Numbered from the stretch's first letter, positions 1 to 9,325 are shown. The stretch: DNA of 64,000 nt from G965230065 sp965230065 (GCA_965230065.1 OZ245942.1:2852001-2916000); one strand, 5' to 3'. The notes: a model not told the origin generated them from the sequence alone. Translations and numbers: made by a program.

Positions 1-2241
1 GCCAACACCATAGACGTAATGAATGCCCGCCAGTTTGCAGAGATTGCCAATGCCCGGGTACTGAACGATGGGGGTACTGAGGTGCCTTTTTCCGACCTGA
101 ATAATTTACCTTATGATACCGATTGGAAAGATGAGATTTTCCGAACAGCCCCTATTCAGAATTATTCCCTTTCTTTTAACGGGGGGAATGAAAGTACCCA
201 ATACCTGGTTTCTGCCAATTATTTTGACCAGGGTGGTATTGTGTTGAATACAGACTTTACCCGGGGCACCATCCGGGCCAATCTCGACAAACAAATTGGC
301 CGCTTCAAGGTTTCCAACAGTTTTCAGGCCAGTCGTATTGTAGAAAATGGCCTTCCTGAAGGAGTAGATCAGGGGCCTGTTTCACTGGTAATTACTGATT
401 ATCCTACCCGGCCGGTGATGGAGGAAGATGGTTCCTTTGCACAAATGGATATTCAGGAATATGGCGGGTTTAGCGATCCTATTGGAAATGGGGTAGCGGA
501 AATCACGCAACGGCTTCGCGAGCGCAAAACCACCCGCTTGTTTGATATGCTATATGGAGAATATGAGATTATAGAAGGGTTGAAGGCTAAAGTTTCCCTG
601 GGCGTGAATTACTCCAACAGTAGGTACGATGGTTATACGAAAAGGACCATCCCCGGCACAAATGTAAATGGAGTGGCTTCTATCTCGAGTTCAGAAACCA
701 TTGATATTCTGAATGAGAACACCCTTAGTTATAGCAAAATTTTTGGTTCACACTCCATCAATGCAGTGGCTGGATTTACCTCTCAGCGGAACGAAAACAA
801 GTTTTTCAGTGCCGGGTCCAGGGATTTTGTAACCGATGTGCTGGAAACCGGGGACCTTTCTTCGGGCGCTGTGATAGATGTGCCGGAATCGGGAGGAACT
901 ATATGGAGCCAGCAGTCTGTGTTGGGAAGGATCAATTATGTGTTACAGGATAAATATCTGTTTACGGTAACGGGCCGGTACGACGGGTCATCCCGGGTAG
1001 CGGAACAAAACCGTTGGACTTTCTTCCCTTCCTTTGCCGTGGGATGGCGGGTGAATGAAGAAGCGTTTATGGCAGATATGAGCAGTATTTCTAACCTTAA
1101 GCTAAGAGTAAGCTGGGGGCAAACCGGTAACGATCGCATTCCTTCCTATTTGTCGCAGCAGCGCCTCAGCGCCAACACCCTTTCTTCCGGCGAACAGATT
1201 GTTGTGGGTTTGGCTCCTGTGAATTTACCAAGCTCTGAACTGGATTGGGAAGTAACCAGTCAGTTCGATGTAGGGCTGGATTTGGGTTTCATGGAGGAAA
1301 GAATCCGGGTTACGGCAGATTATTATCATAAAAAAACCACCAATTTATTGGCCCAAATCCAATTACCGCTTTCGGTAGGCTATAGTAATGTAACGCAGAA
1401 CATTGGAGAACTCAAAAATACCGGAATTGAGCTGGGAATAGGTGCCGACCTGTTGGTGAATGAGTTTACCTGGACCCTGGAGGCCAACTTTTCTGCCAAC
1501 TCCAATGAAGTAACCAAACTTAAAGATGGGAATGATGTATTCGCGGCAAGCTTGCCGGGTGGTGCAACCTCCGGATCTTTTCACATTATGCGTGAAGGAG
1601 AACCCCTGGCTTCGTATTATGGATACCTGTGGGGGGGATTGGATGAAGCCGGTGATATAACGTATCAGGACCTGGATGACAATGGCATGATTAACACAGA
1701 AGACCGGACCATCCTAGGCGATTTTTTTCCCGATTTTATCTATGGCCTTAATTCCAATTTTTCCTGGAAAGGTATAGAAATGAATATATTTTTTCAGGGA
1801 GTACAGGGAGCAGAACTGGTGCGCCTGGATAATTTCAGAAATGCCAATTCCCTCACACGCGGTTATAATCAGTTTGTAGAAGTAACAGATTACTGGACTC
1901 CTGAAAATACGGATGCAAAATACCCCCGCCCCCGCTCAGGCATCAATTTCAGAGGTTCTGACGAATGGGTAGAAGACGCTTCTTACCTTAGGTTAAAAAA
2001 CCTTCAAATAGGCTATAACCTTCCTATCTCTAACATGGGAGTAGAATGGTTACGCTCAGTAAAAGTATATGCCTCTGCCCAAAATTTACTGACCATTACC
2101 AAGTATGAAGGATATGATCCTGAGATTAACAACTTTGGCAATAATAGGGTAGGAGGTAATGCGGATTTGCGATTGGGAGTTGATTTAGGCAGTTACCCTT
2201 CTGCCCGCACCTTTACTTTCGGCATAAACCTCGGATTATAA
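1..2241 (+). CDS. SusC/RagA-family TonB-dependent outer-membrane receptor, 3' part
   Basis: C-terminal part of a SusC-type TonB-dependent receptor, the outer-membrane barrel that imports oligosaccharides with a SusD lipoprotein. The frame is open from base 1; about 746 codons are visible, and the signal peptide, carboxypeptidase-like domain and plug must lie upstream. Family marks include the DGSSR turn followed by the FFPSFAVGWR strand near residues 325-345, repeated amphipathic beta-strands, and a terminal strand ending in FGINLGL with the aromatic spacing expected of barrel proteins. A SusD gene follows in the same direction, so the two form a nutrient-uptake unit. The substrate cannot be read from this sequence, but the linked sulfatases suggest a sulfated glycan. 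Confidence 0.95.
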   Translation, partial: ANTIDVMNARQFAEIANARVLNDGGTEVPFSDLNNLPYDTDWKDEIFRTAPIQNYSLSFNGGNESTQYLVSANYFDQGGIVLNTDFTRGTIRANLDKQIGRFKVSNSFQASRIVENGLPEGVDQGPVSLVITDYPTRPVMEEDGSFAQMDIQEYGGFSDPIGNGVAEITQRLRERKTTRLFDMLYGEYEIIEGLKAKVSLGVNYSNSRYDGYTKRTIPGTNVNGVASISSSETIDILNENTLSYSKIFGSHSINAVAGFTSQRNENKFFSAGSRDFVTDVLETGDLSSGAVIDVPESGGTIWSQQSVLGRINYVLQDKYLFTVTGRYDGSSRVAEQNRWTFFPSFAVGWRVNEEAFMADMSSISNLKLRVSWGQTGNDRIPSYLSQQRLSANTLSSGEQIVVGLAPVNLPSSELDWEVTSQFDVGLDLGFMEERIRVTADYYHKKTTNLLAQIQLPLSVGYSNVTQNIGELKNTGIELGIGADLLVNEFTWTLEANFSANSNEVTKLKDGNDVFAASLPGGATSGSFHIMREGEPLASYYGYLWGGLDEAGDITYQDLDDNGMINTEDRTILGDFFPDFIYGLNSNFSWKGIEMNIFFQGVQGAELVRLDNFRNANSLTRGYNQFVEVTDYWTPENTDAKYPRPRSGINFRGSDEWVEDASYLRLKNLQIGYNLPISNMGVEWLRSVKVYASAQNLLTITKYEGYDPEINNFGNNRVGGNADLRLGVDLGSYPSARTFTFGINLGL

Positions 2242-2276
2242 TCATGACAACTATTATCCATAAAAAAGATATAAAG

Positions 2277-3713
2277 ATGAAAAAGATATTATTACTATGT
2301 ATGCTATCCCTGCTGATGGGTTGCGAAGGATACCTGGATGAGGAACCGGTCTCGTTTTTATCCGATGACCAATTCTACCAAACTGAAAACGATGCCATTG
2401 CTGCCGTCAATGCAGCGTATCAACCCTTTGCCACCAATGGCTATTACGGACAACAGTTTTTTGTGCAGGTAGAAATGAAAGCCGAATACTGCCTGGGCCG
2501 GGGTTCTCACCAGCCCTCCGGTGTTTATCAATTGGACCAAACCAATATAGGCCGCATTGCCGGGATCTGGCGGTTGGCCTATTTATCTATCAATCGGGCC
2601 AATGCGGTGATGGGCCGGATTCCTGACATGGAAATTGGCGGGGACCTGAAAACCAGGCTGCTTGCTGAAGCTCATTTTGTACGTGCCCTGAATTATTTCA
2701 ATTTGGTACGCCTTTGGGGACCTGTACCATTGCAGGAAGAAGAAGTGGATGAAATTGTTCCCTTTTCTTTTCCCAGAACCCCGGTAGACGATATTTATGC
2801 GTTGATCATTGAAGATTTGCAACAGGCCGAACAGGGATTGAAAATGAAGTCTGAACAAAACGATCCTTCCGAACTTTTCAGGGCTACCGTAGGGGCAGCT
2901 CAGACCTTATTAGCGCATGTATACCTGACATTAGAACGGTATGATGAAGCCATGCAAAAAGCCGAAGAAGTGATCACTTCCGGTGAATATTCCCTGGAAG
3001 CTGAGCTTTTGGATATTTACGATGTGAACCGGGAAACCAATTCAGAAGATGTGTTTTCCATTAAATTTGCCAGAATAGATGGTTTGGGCAGTTCGCTTCC
3101 TGTGTATATCCATAATGTAAATGCAGGCTATTCCTCATCTGGATTCAGGACTATTTTGGGTAATACTGATTCATTCCTCTCTACCTGGGATGCAGAAGAT
3201 TTGCGCAGAAACCTGAATTTATACAATACGCCCTTTGATTCTATGTTCCTGACAGCAAGTGAGCCTATTTTATACAAAAAATATATTGATAGTGAGGCAC
3301 AAGGCAATCACGGCAACGACTTTCCGGTGTACCGATTGCCAGATGCCCTGTACATGTATGCAGAAGCCGATGTGCGCACCGATGGCAGTTTATCGGCACA
3401 GGGGCTGGAATATATCAATATGATCCGTCGCAGGGCCTATGGTAAAGACATCAATACCCCAGACCCTTCTGTAGATTTTGCTGCCGGATTATCAGCAGAT
3501 GAATACCTGGATATTATCTTTGAAGAAAGAGGAAAAGAGTTTTTGCTGGAAGACAAGCGGTGGTTTGATATGTTACGGTACGATAGGGTAGAAGAACTGT
3601 TAACCGCTTCGGGGTTTACGTATTCCCCTTCAGTTTTGCTCTGGCCTATTCCTCAGGAAGAAATAGACAACAACGAAGCTTTAACACAGGCAGATCAAAA
3701 TCCCGGATACTGA
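2277..3713 (+). CDS. SusD/RagB-family nutrient-binding outer-membrane lipoprotein
   Basis: SusD-like surface lipoprotein that caps the SusC barrel and binds the incoming glycan. I chose the ATG at 2277 because it gives a compact lipoprotein signal (MKKILLL...LLMGC, Cys about residue 14). An in-frame ATG at 2244 would add 11 charged residues before it. The mature N-terminus YLDEEP and the Q-F-Y-Q-T-E-N-D-A segment are typical of the family, as is the C-terminal region with EERGKEF, RWFDMLR and WPIPQEEI-type motifs followed by QNPGY at the end. Length is about 478 aa, normal for the family. It lies just after the receptor and its stop overlaps the next start by one base (TGATG), indicating one operon. 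Confidence 0.95.
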   Translation: MKKILLLCMLSLLMGCEGYLDEEPVSFLSDDQFYQTENDAIAAVNAAYQPFATNGYYGQQFFVQVEMKAEYCLGRGSHQPSGVYQLDQTNIGRIAGIWRLAYLSINRANAVMGRIPDMEIGGDLKTRLLAEAHFVRALNYFNLVRLWGPVPLQEEEVDEIVPFSFPRTPVDDIYALIIEDLQQAEQGLKMKSEQNDPSELFRATVGAAQTLLAHVYLTLERYDEAMQKAEEVITSGEYSLEAELLDIYDVNRETNSEDVFSIKFARIDGLGSSLPVYIHNVNAGYSSSGFRTILGNTDSFLSTWDAEDLRRNLNLYNTPFDSMFLTASEPILYKKYIDSEAQGNHGNDFPVYRLPDALYMYAEADVRTDGSLSAQGLEYINMIRRRAYGKDINTPDPSVDFAAGLSADEYLDIIFEERGKEFLLEDKRWFDMLRYDRVEELLTASGFTYSPSVLLWPIPQEEIDNNEALTQADQNPGY

Positions 3714-5053
3714 TGAATAAACATCTTATATTTTTTCATAAAAAAATTGGAATCCCACTTTTTTTGGGGTTCCTTTTTATTCATTCTGCTTTTGCACAAC
3801 AGCAAACCAAACCAAACATACTGTTTGTCCTGGCCGACGATCTTGGGCAGGAAGGTATCAGTGCTTATGGAGGTGAATTAGTAAATACACCGAATATAGA
3901 CCGCCTGGCTGAGGAAGGGATGAAATTTACCAATATGTTTGTAAATCCCTATTGTACACCAACCCGGTCTGAATTGCTCACCGGAAGGTATCCTTTCAGA
4001 ACGAATACTTTATTTCCTATTTGGGATTACGAACGACATAAGGAAAATGTGCTGGACAGGTCACAGCCCAGCTTTGCGCGGCAATTGAAAAAAGCCAATT
4101 ACAAAACCGCTATTGCCGGTAAATGGCAGCTTTCGTTTTTATCGACCCAAGACTGGGTGCATGACTTCGGGTTCGATACCTATCAGTTTTGGCAGCTCAT
4201 GAATGCGGATAATGAACGTACCACCCGGTACCACAATCCTTATTATCGCCGTGATGGTGAGGTAATATATTCAGATACCAAAGATCGGTATGGGCCGGAT
4301 GTGCATGTAGACTTTCTGGTCGATTTTATGGAAAATACGCATGCGGAAGGCCAGCCATTTATGGCGTATTATACCGCTTTGTTACCACATTATCCATGGG
4401 TGCCAACGCCCGATAGCAAAGAGCATACTGTGCCTGACGACAATCTTCATGGACAGGGTACACCTAAGTTTTACCCCGATATGATTCGGCGACTCGACCA
4501 CAATGTGGGGCGGTTGTTGAATACACTGGAAAAGTTGGGGATTGCTGACAATACGCTGGTGATTTTTCTTACTGATAACGGTACCGACCAACGGTTGTAC
4601 TCAAGAATACATGGGCAAACTTTGTATGGAGGGAAAGCCACCTTGACTGACAGGGGAAGTCATGTACCACTATTAATGCGTTGGCCTGGTCATATAAAAC
4701 CAGGAAGCATCAACAGTAATATGATTGAAGCAGCGGATTTTTTGCCAACATTTTGCGAAATTGCCGGAGCGCCTTTACCCGGGCAGTTTATTGACGGGCA
4801 GAGTTTTGCGAAAAGCCTTTCCGGCGATGGGATAATCGAGTCAAAGGAATGGGTACATATTCAGAAGCAGGAAGGACGATATCTTAGAACAAAAGAGTGG
4901 ATAGTAACTGATAAAGGGGAATATAAAAAGGTACAGCCTTATCCCTATGATGCTGTTACCGTGGACAAGGACAATTTGTACCCGTCCCTAAAGAAAAAGT
5001 TAGAAGCTTTAGAGGAGAAATTACTACAGTTACAACCAACAAATGATAAATAA
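3713..5053 (+). CDS. Type I sulfatase, secreted
   Basis: Alkaline-phosphatase-superfamily sulfatase that would remove sulfate esters from a glycan in the periplasm or at the surface. A signal peptide ends near AFAQ (residues 26-29). The metal-binding pair D42-D43 and the formylglycine motif C81-T-P-T-R85 followed by SELLTGRYP are present, as are a DNG metal site and a GGK...RGSHVPL segment. In the second signature the usual G-K-W-H reads G-K-W-Q (K137, Q139), so the active-site histidine appears to be glutamine. Maturation would require an anSME or FGE enzyme encoded elsewhere. It is translationally coupled to the SusD gene, which ties it to the same substrate. The exact sulfated sugar is unknown. 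Confidence 0.93.
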   Translation: MNKHLIFFHKKIGIPLFLGFLFIHSAFAQQQTKPNILFVLADDLGQEGISAYGGELVNTPNIDRLAEEGMKFTNMFVNPYCTPTRSELLTGRYPFRTNTLFPIWDYERHKENVLDRSQPSFARQLKKANYKTAIAGKWQLSFLSTQDWVHDFGFDTYQFWQLMNADNERTTRYHNPYYRRDGEVIYSDTKDRYGPDVHVDFLVDFMENTHAEGQPFMAYYTALLPHYPWVPTPDSKEHTVPDDNLHGQGTPKFYPDMIRRLDHNVGRLLNTLEKLGIADNTLVIFLTDNGTDQRLYSRIHGQTLYGGKATLTDRGSHVPLLMRWPGHIKPGSINSNMIEAADFLPTFCEIAGAPLPGQFIDGQSFAKSLSGDGIIESKEWVHIQKQEGRYLRTKEWIVTDKGEYKKVQPYPYDAVTVDKDNLYPSLKKKLEALEEKLLQLQPTNDK

Positions 5054-5111
5054 CTCTAATATTGTTGATTAATCCTGGTGGGATAGGTTAGCTTGTTTTT
5101 TGCATATTTTT

Positions 5112-5139
5112 TTTCACTTTAAACTTTAAAAAAGTGAAA
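5112..5139. repeat. Hairpin in front of the GxxExxY gene
   Basis: Perfect 9-bp inverted repeat: tttcacttt at 5112-5120 and aaagtgaaa at 5131-5139, with a 10-base AT-rich loop and a run of T before it. A GTG codon that could start the next gene falls inside the right arm, which is one reason to prefer the ATG just after it. There is no U-tract on the downstream side in either direction, so it does not look like a standard terminator. It could mask the start region of the following gene. Confidence 0.5.
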
Positions 5140-5142
5140 GCA

Positions 5143-5520
5143 ATGACAGAAAACGAAATATCTTATCAAATCATCGGGGCTGCCATAGAATTACATAAAA
5201 ATGTAGGCCCGGGACTTTTAGAATCAACTTTTGAAAACGCATTGGCATTCGATTTAAGGGAATTAGGATTGGACGTAAGGCAGCAGTTTCCGATGCCATT
5301 TATTTATAAAGAAGTAAAAATGGAGATAGGTTACAGAATAGATTTGCTGGTGGAAAACAAAGTAATCATAGAGATAAAATCTTTAGAAAACCTGGCACCT
5401 GTACATTTCGCGCAGACCCTGACTTATCTGAAGTTATCCAATAAGAAATTAGCCTTATTGATTAACTTTAACACAAAAGTACTAAAAAGTGGCATCCATA
5501 GAATCGTAAATAACTTATAA
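5143..5520 (+). CDS. GxxExxY family protein (PD-(D/E)XK-like)
   Basis: Small protein (about 125 aa from the ATG at 5143; a GTG at 5134 is an alternative) of the widespread but uncharacterised GxxExxY family. Visible features are the N-terminal helix with IIGAAIELHKNVGPGLLES, where the family's GxxExxY signature reads G-L-L-E-S-T-F, and a nuclease-like core with D-L-L-V followed by I-I-E-I-K-S, resembling the D...ExK acidic triad of the restriction-endonuclease fold. The C-terminus holds a LALLINF beta strand and GIHR. The gene stands apart from the sulfatase operon and is followed directly by a palindromic repeat. Its function is unknown; a nucleic-acid enzyme is only an inference from the fold-like motif. 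Confidence 0.85.
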   Translation: MTENEISYQIIGAAIELHKNVGPGLLESTFENALAFDLRELGLDVRQQFPMPFIYKEVKMEIGYRIDLLVENKVIIEIKSLENLAPVHFAQTLTYLKLSNKKLALLINFNTKVLKSGIHRIVNNL

Positions 5521-5530
5521 AATAATCCCT

Positions 5531-5628
5531 TCGCGCCCTCTGCGTGATTTCCTCTTTGTGGCCTTTGCGTGATAAAAAAATGTTTCACGCAAAGGTCGCA
5601 AAGATTAAAAACGCAAAGAGTGCAGAGG
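5531..5628. repeat. Palindromic intergenic repeat (CGCAAAG type)
   Basis: Imperfect long palindrome just after the GxxExxY stop codon. The core is a perfect 11-bp inverted repeat (cctttgcgtga at 5562-5572, tcacgcaaagg at 5585-5595) with a 12-base A/T loop. Outer arms carry related words (cctctgcgtga on the left, acgcaaagagtgcagagg on the right). The repeated word CGCAAAG on one arm and its complement on the other give a cruciform or hairpin shape. No U-tract follows. It may be a terminator of the upstream gene or a small mobile or structural repeat. Confidence 0.6.
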
Positions 5629-5650
5629 CAACTGCTAAAACCTAAAACAA

Positions 5651-7321
5651 ATGAAAATTACGAACCTTTTTATTCTACTATTTTTCCTGCTAGGACTGTT
5701 TCACTGTACAGAAAACAAACCAGTTGAAACCGAAAATGCCTACCAGGCCGATGTCATCATTTACGGTGGCACAGCCGCTGCCGTAACTGCTGCGGTACAA
5801 ACCAAAAAAATGGGAAAATCTGTGATTGTGGTCTCACCCGATGTGCACTTGGGCGGACTTTCTTCCGGAGGACTGGGTTTTACTGATACGGGTAACAAAT
5901 CAGTAATTGGCGGGCTGGCCCGGGAATTTTACCATCGGCTGTACCTGCACTATCAGAAGCCTGAATCCTGGCAATGGCAGCAACAATCAGAATATGGCAA
6001 CAAAGGGCAGGGCACACCTGCCATGGATGGCGATGCCCGTACCATGTGGATATTTGAGCCTCATGCCGCCGAAATGGTTTTTGAAGATTTTGTAAAAGAA
6101 AATGAGATTGAAATCTACCGGGACGAATGGCTGAATAGGGATGGAGGCGTAATTGTAGAGGAAGGCCGCATCACTTCCATAGAAACCCTGAGTGGTAAAG
6201 TTTTCAAAGGCAAAATGTTCATGGATGCCACTTACGAAGGCGACCTCATGGCCACTGCCGGGGTGAGCTACCACGTAGGCCGGGAAGCCAACAGTGTGTA
6301 TGATGAAGAGTGGAATGGAATACAAACCGGAGTTTTGCACCACCAGCATTGGTTTAAAGCTGATATTTCTCCATACGTAGTGCCGGGCGATCCTTCCAGC
6401 GGATTGCTACCCCGTGTTTCAGGAGAAGACCCTGGAGAATATGGGGAAGGCGATGACAAAATACAGGCGTATTGCTTCCGCATGTGCCTGAGCAACCATC
6501 CCGACAACCGGGTGCCTTTTCCCCGTCCCGAAGGATACGATTCTACCCAGTACGAACTTCTTGCTCGCGTATTTGACAGCGGGTGGCGACAAACTTTCAA
6601 TAAGTTTGATCCCATCCCCAACCGAAAAACCGATACCAACAATCACGGCCCCTTCAGCACTGACAATATCGGCATGAATTACGATTATCCGGAAGCTTCC
6701 TATGAGCGTCGGAAAGAAATCATCAAAGAGCATGAAACGTATCAGAAAGGGTTAATGTATTTCATCGCCAACGACCCGCGGGTACCCGAAGATGTACAAA
6801 AAGAAATGCAATCCTGGGGACTGGCCAAAGATGAATTTACCGACAATGGCAACTGGCCCCACCAAATCTATGTGCGGGAAGCCCGCCGCATGATCGGTGA
6901 TTATGTAATGACAGAAAACGATGTGCTGGACAAAAGGGAAACGCCCAACTCGGTCGGTATGGGTTCTTATACCATGGACTCGCACAATGTACAGCGGTAT
7001 ATAAAACCTGATGGATATGTGCAAAATGAAGGGGATATAGGTGCCAAAGTACCCGAACCTTATGAAATCGCTTACAGCTCCTTAGTACCTAAAAAAGAGG
7101 AGTGTGAAAATCTTTTGGTCCCTGTGTGCGTATCCAGCTCCCACATTGCTTTTGGTTCTATCCGCATGGAACCCGTGTTTATGATTTTGGGGCAATCTGC
7201 TGCTACCGCTGCCGTAATGGCCATGGAAGAAGGCATTCCTGTGCAGGATATTGACTACCAAAAACTCAAGGCCCAACTACACGAAGACAAACAACGCCTG
7301 ACATTGGAAGATACAGAATAA
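5651..7321 (+). CDS. FAD-dependent oxidoreductase lipoprotein (FAD_oxidored, PF12831 type)
   Basis: Exported flavoprotein of 556 aa. A lipobox ends at C19 (LFHC), placing it on a membrane facing the periplasm. An N-terminal Rossmann strand with IIYGGTAAAVTAA (residues 36-48) binds the ADP part of FAD, followed by the conserved GGLSSGGLGFTD segment (residues 68-79). Further conserved blocks are MDATYEGDL, YVREARRMIGDYVMT, MGSYTMDSHN and the C-terminal FGSIRMEPVFMILGQSAATAA FAD-closing motif. Such proteins often sit in Bacteroidota polysaccharide loci, but their reaction is not established. The next gene is a close paralogue. Confidence 0.9.
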   Translation: MKITNLFILLFFLLGLFHCTENKPVETENAYQADVIIYGGTAAAVTAAVQTKKMGKSVIVVSPDVHLGGLSSGGLGFTDTGNKSVIGGLAREFYHRLYLHYQKPESWQWQQQSEYGNKGQGTPAMDGDARTMWIFEPHAAEMVFEDFVKENEIEIYRDEWLNRDGGVIVEEGRITSIETLSGKVFKGKMFMDATYEGDLMATAGVSYHVGREANSVYDEEWNGIQTGVLHHQHWFKADISPYVVPGDPSSGLLPRVSGEDPGEYGEGDDKIQAYCFRMCLSNHPDNRVPFPRPEGYDSTQYELLARVFDSGWRQTFNKFDPIPNRKTDTNNHGPFSTDNIGMNYDYPEASYERRKEIIKEHETYQKGLMYFIANDPRVPEDVQKEMQSWGLAKDEFTDNGNWPHQIYVREARRMIGDYVMTENDVLDKRETPNSVGMGSYTMDSHNVQRYIKPDGYVQNEGDIGAKVPEPYEIAYSSLVPKKEECENLLVPVCVSSSHIAFGSIRMEPVFMILGQSAATAAVMAMEEGIPVQDIDYQKLKAQLHEDKQRLTLEDTE

Positions 7322-7332
7322 AAATACCGTGT

Positions 7333-7351
7333 CCCCCGATTTATTCGGGGG
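7333..7351 (+). repeat. Small GC hairpin between the two FAD oxidoreductase genes
   Basis: Seven-base perfect stem (cccccga 7333-7339, tcggggg 7345-7351) with a 5-base loop, starting about 12 bases after the first oxidoreductase stop. There is no T-run after it, so it is a weak terminator candidate or an mRNA 3'-end stabiliser. The remaining 150 bases up to the next start show no further feature. Confidence 0.4.
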
Positions 7352-7508
7352 CCTCCAACAAATTACAGAGCAGGGTCTCTGGCGCCGGACTCATATCTTA
7401 GAGGTAAATATAAAGTTTGAAATAAGCAATAACTGACCAAGACGGCAGACAGCGTCTGGTGCAAGTTTTCTAGAGAGTAACTAAACAACCAAAACAATAA
7501 CTTAACCC

Positions 7509-9164
7509 ATGAAAAAACTCATCTTCTTCCTATTCAGCACAATACTATTCGCCTGTTCCCCCACTCAGCAGGAATCCCAAAACACGGAAGAAAATGCCTA
7601 CGATATCGTAATTTACGGAGGCACTTCTGGCGGAATAGCCGCGGCCATACAAGCAGCCCGTATGGGCAAATCGGTAGTATTAATAGAGCCGTCGCAGCGC
7701 ATTGGCGGACTCACCACAGGTGGGCTGGGACAAACCGATATTGGCAACAAAGTGGCCATTGGTGGTATATCCAGGGAGTTTTACCAAAATATCCGCGAAT
7801 ATTACGACGACCCGGCCCACTGGGAATGGCAAGACAGAGATGCTTACATTGACGGTGGACAAACCCGCACTGAAGAAGGAGAGAATGCCATGTGGACTTT
7901 TGAGCCTTCCACCGCCCTTCAGGTATACAAAGACATGATTGCGGCAGAAAACATTGAACTGGTAATGGGCGAAAAACTCAACCGGAAAAGTGGAGTGATG
8001 AAAGAAGGGGCTACCATTACCCAAATCACCATGGAAAATGGCAAAACCTACCAGGGCAAGATGTTCATGGATGCCTCCTACGAGGGCGACCTGCTGGCAG
8101 CTGCCGGGGTAGACTACCACGTAGGCCGTGAAGCCAACAGCGTGTACGGTGAAACCTACAACGGCGTGCAATTGCTGGAAGGCCACCAGTTTCCTGATGG
8201 GGTAGACCCTTACGTAACTCCCGGCGACCCAAACAGTGGTTTGTTATGGGGCATCAGTACCGGAGAACTGGAAGAGCAAGGCAGCGGCGATACACTGGTG
8301 CAGGCGTATAATTTTCGCATTTGCCTCACCAATAATCAGGAAAACATGGTGCCCATTACCGAGCCGGAAAATTACGATGTTTCCCGGTACGAACTCATGG
8401 CCCGCCTTTTTGATGCACAGCCCGATATGCGCAAAATCAACCAATACTTTATCTGGAGCCACATGCCCAATGCCAAAACCGACATCAACAACCGGGGGGG
8501 CTTCTCTACCGATATGATCAACATGAACCATGCCTACCCCGAGGCTTCTTACGAAGAGCGGGCAGCCATCATCCAGGAGCATGTAGACTATACCAAAGGC
8601 TTGCTGTATTTTTATGCCACCGACCCGCGGGTACCCAAAGTGCTTCAGGAAGAAGTGAGCCAATGGGGATACCCTAAAGATGAGTATGTAGATAATGGTA
8701 ATTGGTCGCCCCAGTTGTATGTACGGGAAGCCCGCCGTTTGATTGGGGAATATGTGATGACCCAGGCCAATTGCGTGGGGGAAGAAGAAGTACAAGATCC
8801 TATTGGGCTGGCTGCTTACACCATGGACTCGCACAATTGCCAGCGTATAGTCGTAGACGGGCAAGTGAAGAACGAAGGAAACGTAGAAATAGGTGGTTTC
8901 CCTCCTTATCCTATTTCTTACAAATCCATCACGCCCAAAAAAGCGCAGGCGACTAACCTGTTGGTGCCCGTTTGTCTTTCTGCTTCTCATATTGCCTTCG
9001 GTTCTATCCGTATGGAGCCGGTTTTTATGGTACTGGGGCAATCGGCTGCCACTGCTGCTGTTATGGCTATTGATAAAGGAGTAGCTGTACAAGACCTGCC
9101 CTATGCCCCATTGAAAGAAAAATTGGAAGCAGACCAGCAAAGGCTCAGTTATTCGGCAAAGTAA
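7509..9164 (+). CDS. FAD-dependent oxidoreductase lipoprotein, tandem paralogue
   Basis: 551-aa paralogue of the preceding gene, sharing nearly every conserved block: IVIYGGTSGGIAAA (residues 34-47), GGLTTGGLGQTD, MDASYEGDL, QLYVREARRLIGEYVMT, AYTMDSHN and IRMEPVFMVLGQSAATAA. The lipobox ends at C16 (LFAC). The two copies have diverged clearly in the middle of the protein (residues about 200-300), which suggests duplication followed by specialisation on related substrates. Separation by a 187-base spacer allows independent expression. Substrate unknown; a role in oxidising or modifying sugars released by the linked sulfatases is inference. Confidence 0.9.
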   Translation: MKKLIFFLFSTILFACSPTQQESQNTEENAYDIVIYGGTSGGIAAAIQAARMGKSVVLIEPSQRIGGLTTGGLGQTDIGNKVAIGGISREFYQNIREYYDDPAHWEWQDRDAYIDGGQTRTEEGENAMWTFEPSTALQVYKDMIAAENIELVMGEKLNRKSGVMKEGATITQITMENGKTYQGKMFMDASYEGDLLAAAGVDYHVGREANSVYGETYNGVQLLEGHQFPDGVDPYVTPGDPNSGLLWGISTGELEEQGSGDTLVQAYNFRICLTNNQENMVPITEPENYDVSRYELMARLFDAQPDMRKINQYFIWSHMPNAKTDINNRGGFSTDMINMNHAYPEASYEERAAIIQEHVDYTKGLLYFYATDPRVPKVLQEEVSQWGYPKDEYVDNGNWSPQLYVREARRLIGEYVMTQANCVGEEEVQDPIGLAAYTMDSHNCQRIVVDGQVKNEGNVEIGGFPPYPISYKSITPKKAQATNLLVPVCLSASHIAFGSIRMEPVFMVLGQSAATAAVMAIDKGVAVQDLPYAPLKEKLEADQQRLSYSAK

Positions 9165-9204
9165 GTACCCAGCCATATTAATTTCGCATCATTGCAATCG
9201 GATT

Positions 9205-9320
9205 GCCGAAGCTACGAGGTACGTGTGAGTCGGACTTCCGAAGCAGCATTTTGTTGATTATGAGGAGGATAGCTGCTTCGATATCAGGTTGCCCGAGCCA
9301 TCCGATTCGTTCTACCATGA
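9205..9320. repeat. Degenerate dispersed repeat (ATCCGATTCGT type)
   Basis: Non-coding stretch after the second oxidoreductase. It holds short inverted words (aatcggattgccgaagc, gagccatccgattcgt). The segment gccatccgattcgttctac near 9297-9315 resembles gcgatccgattcgtcatac at 20359-20377, upstream of the xylose-isomerase-like gene, in 15 of 19 positions. It looks like a decayed copy of a dispersed palindromic family. Confidence 0.4.
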
Positions 9321-9325
9321 TAGAA

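Noticed and set aside
7362..7508. Possible small RNA or tRNA between the FAD genes
   Set aside because: No cloverleaf or conserved riboswitch core could be folded by eye.
8244..9176. 310-codon open frame on the minus strand
   Set aside because: Lies wholly inside the second FAD oxidoreductase gene, whose motifs are clear on the plus strand; the antisense reading has no recognisable domain.
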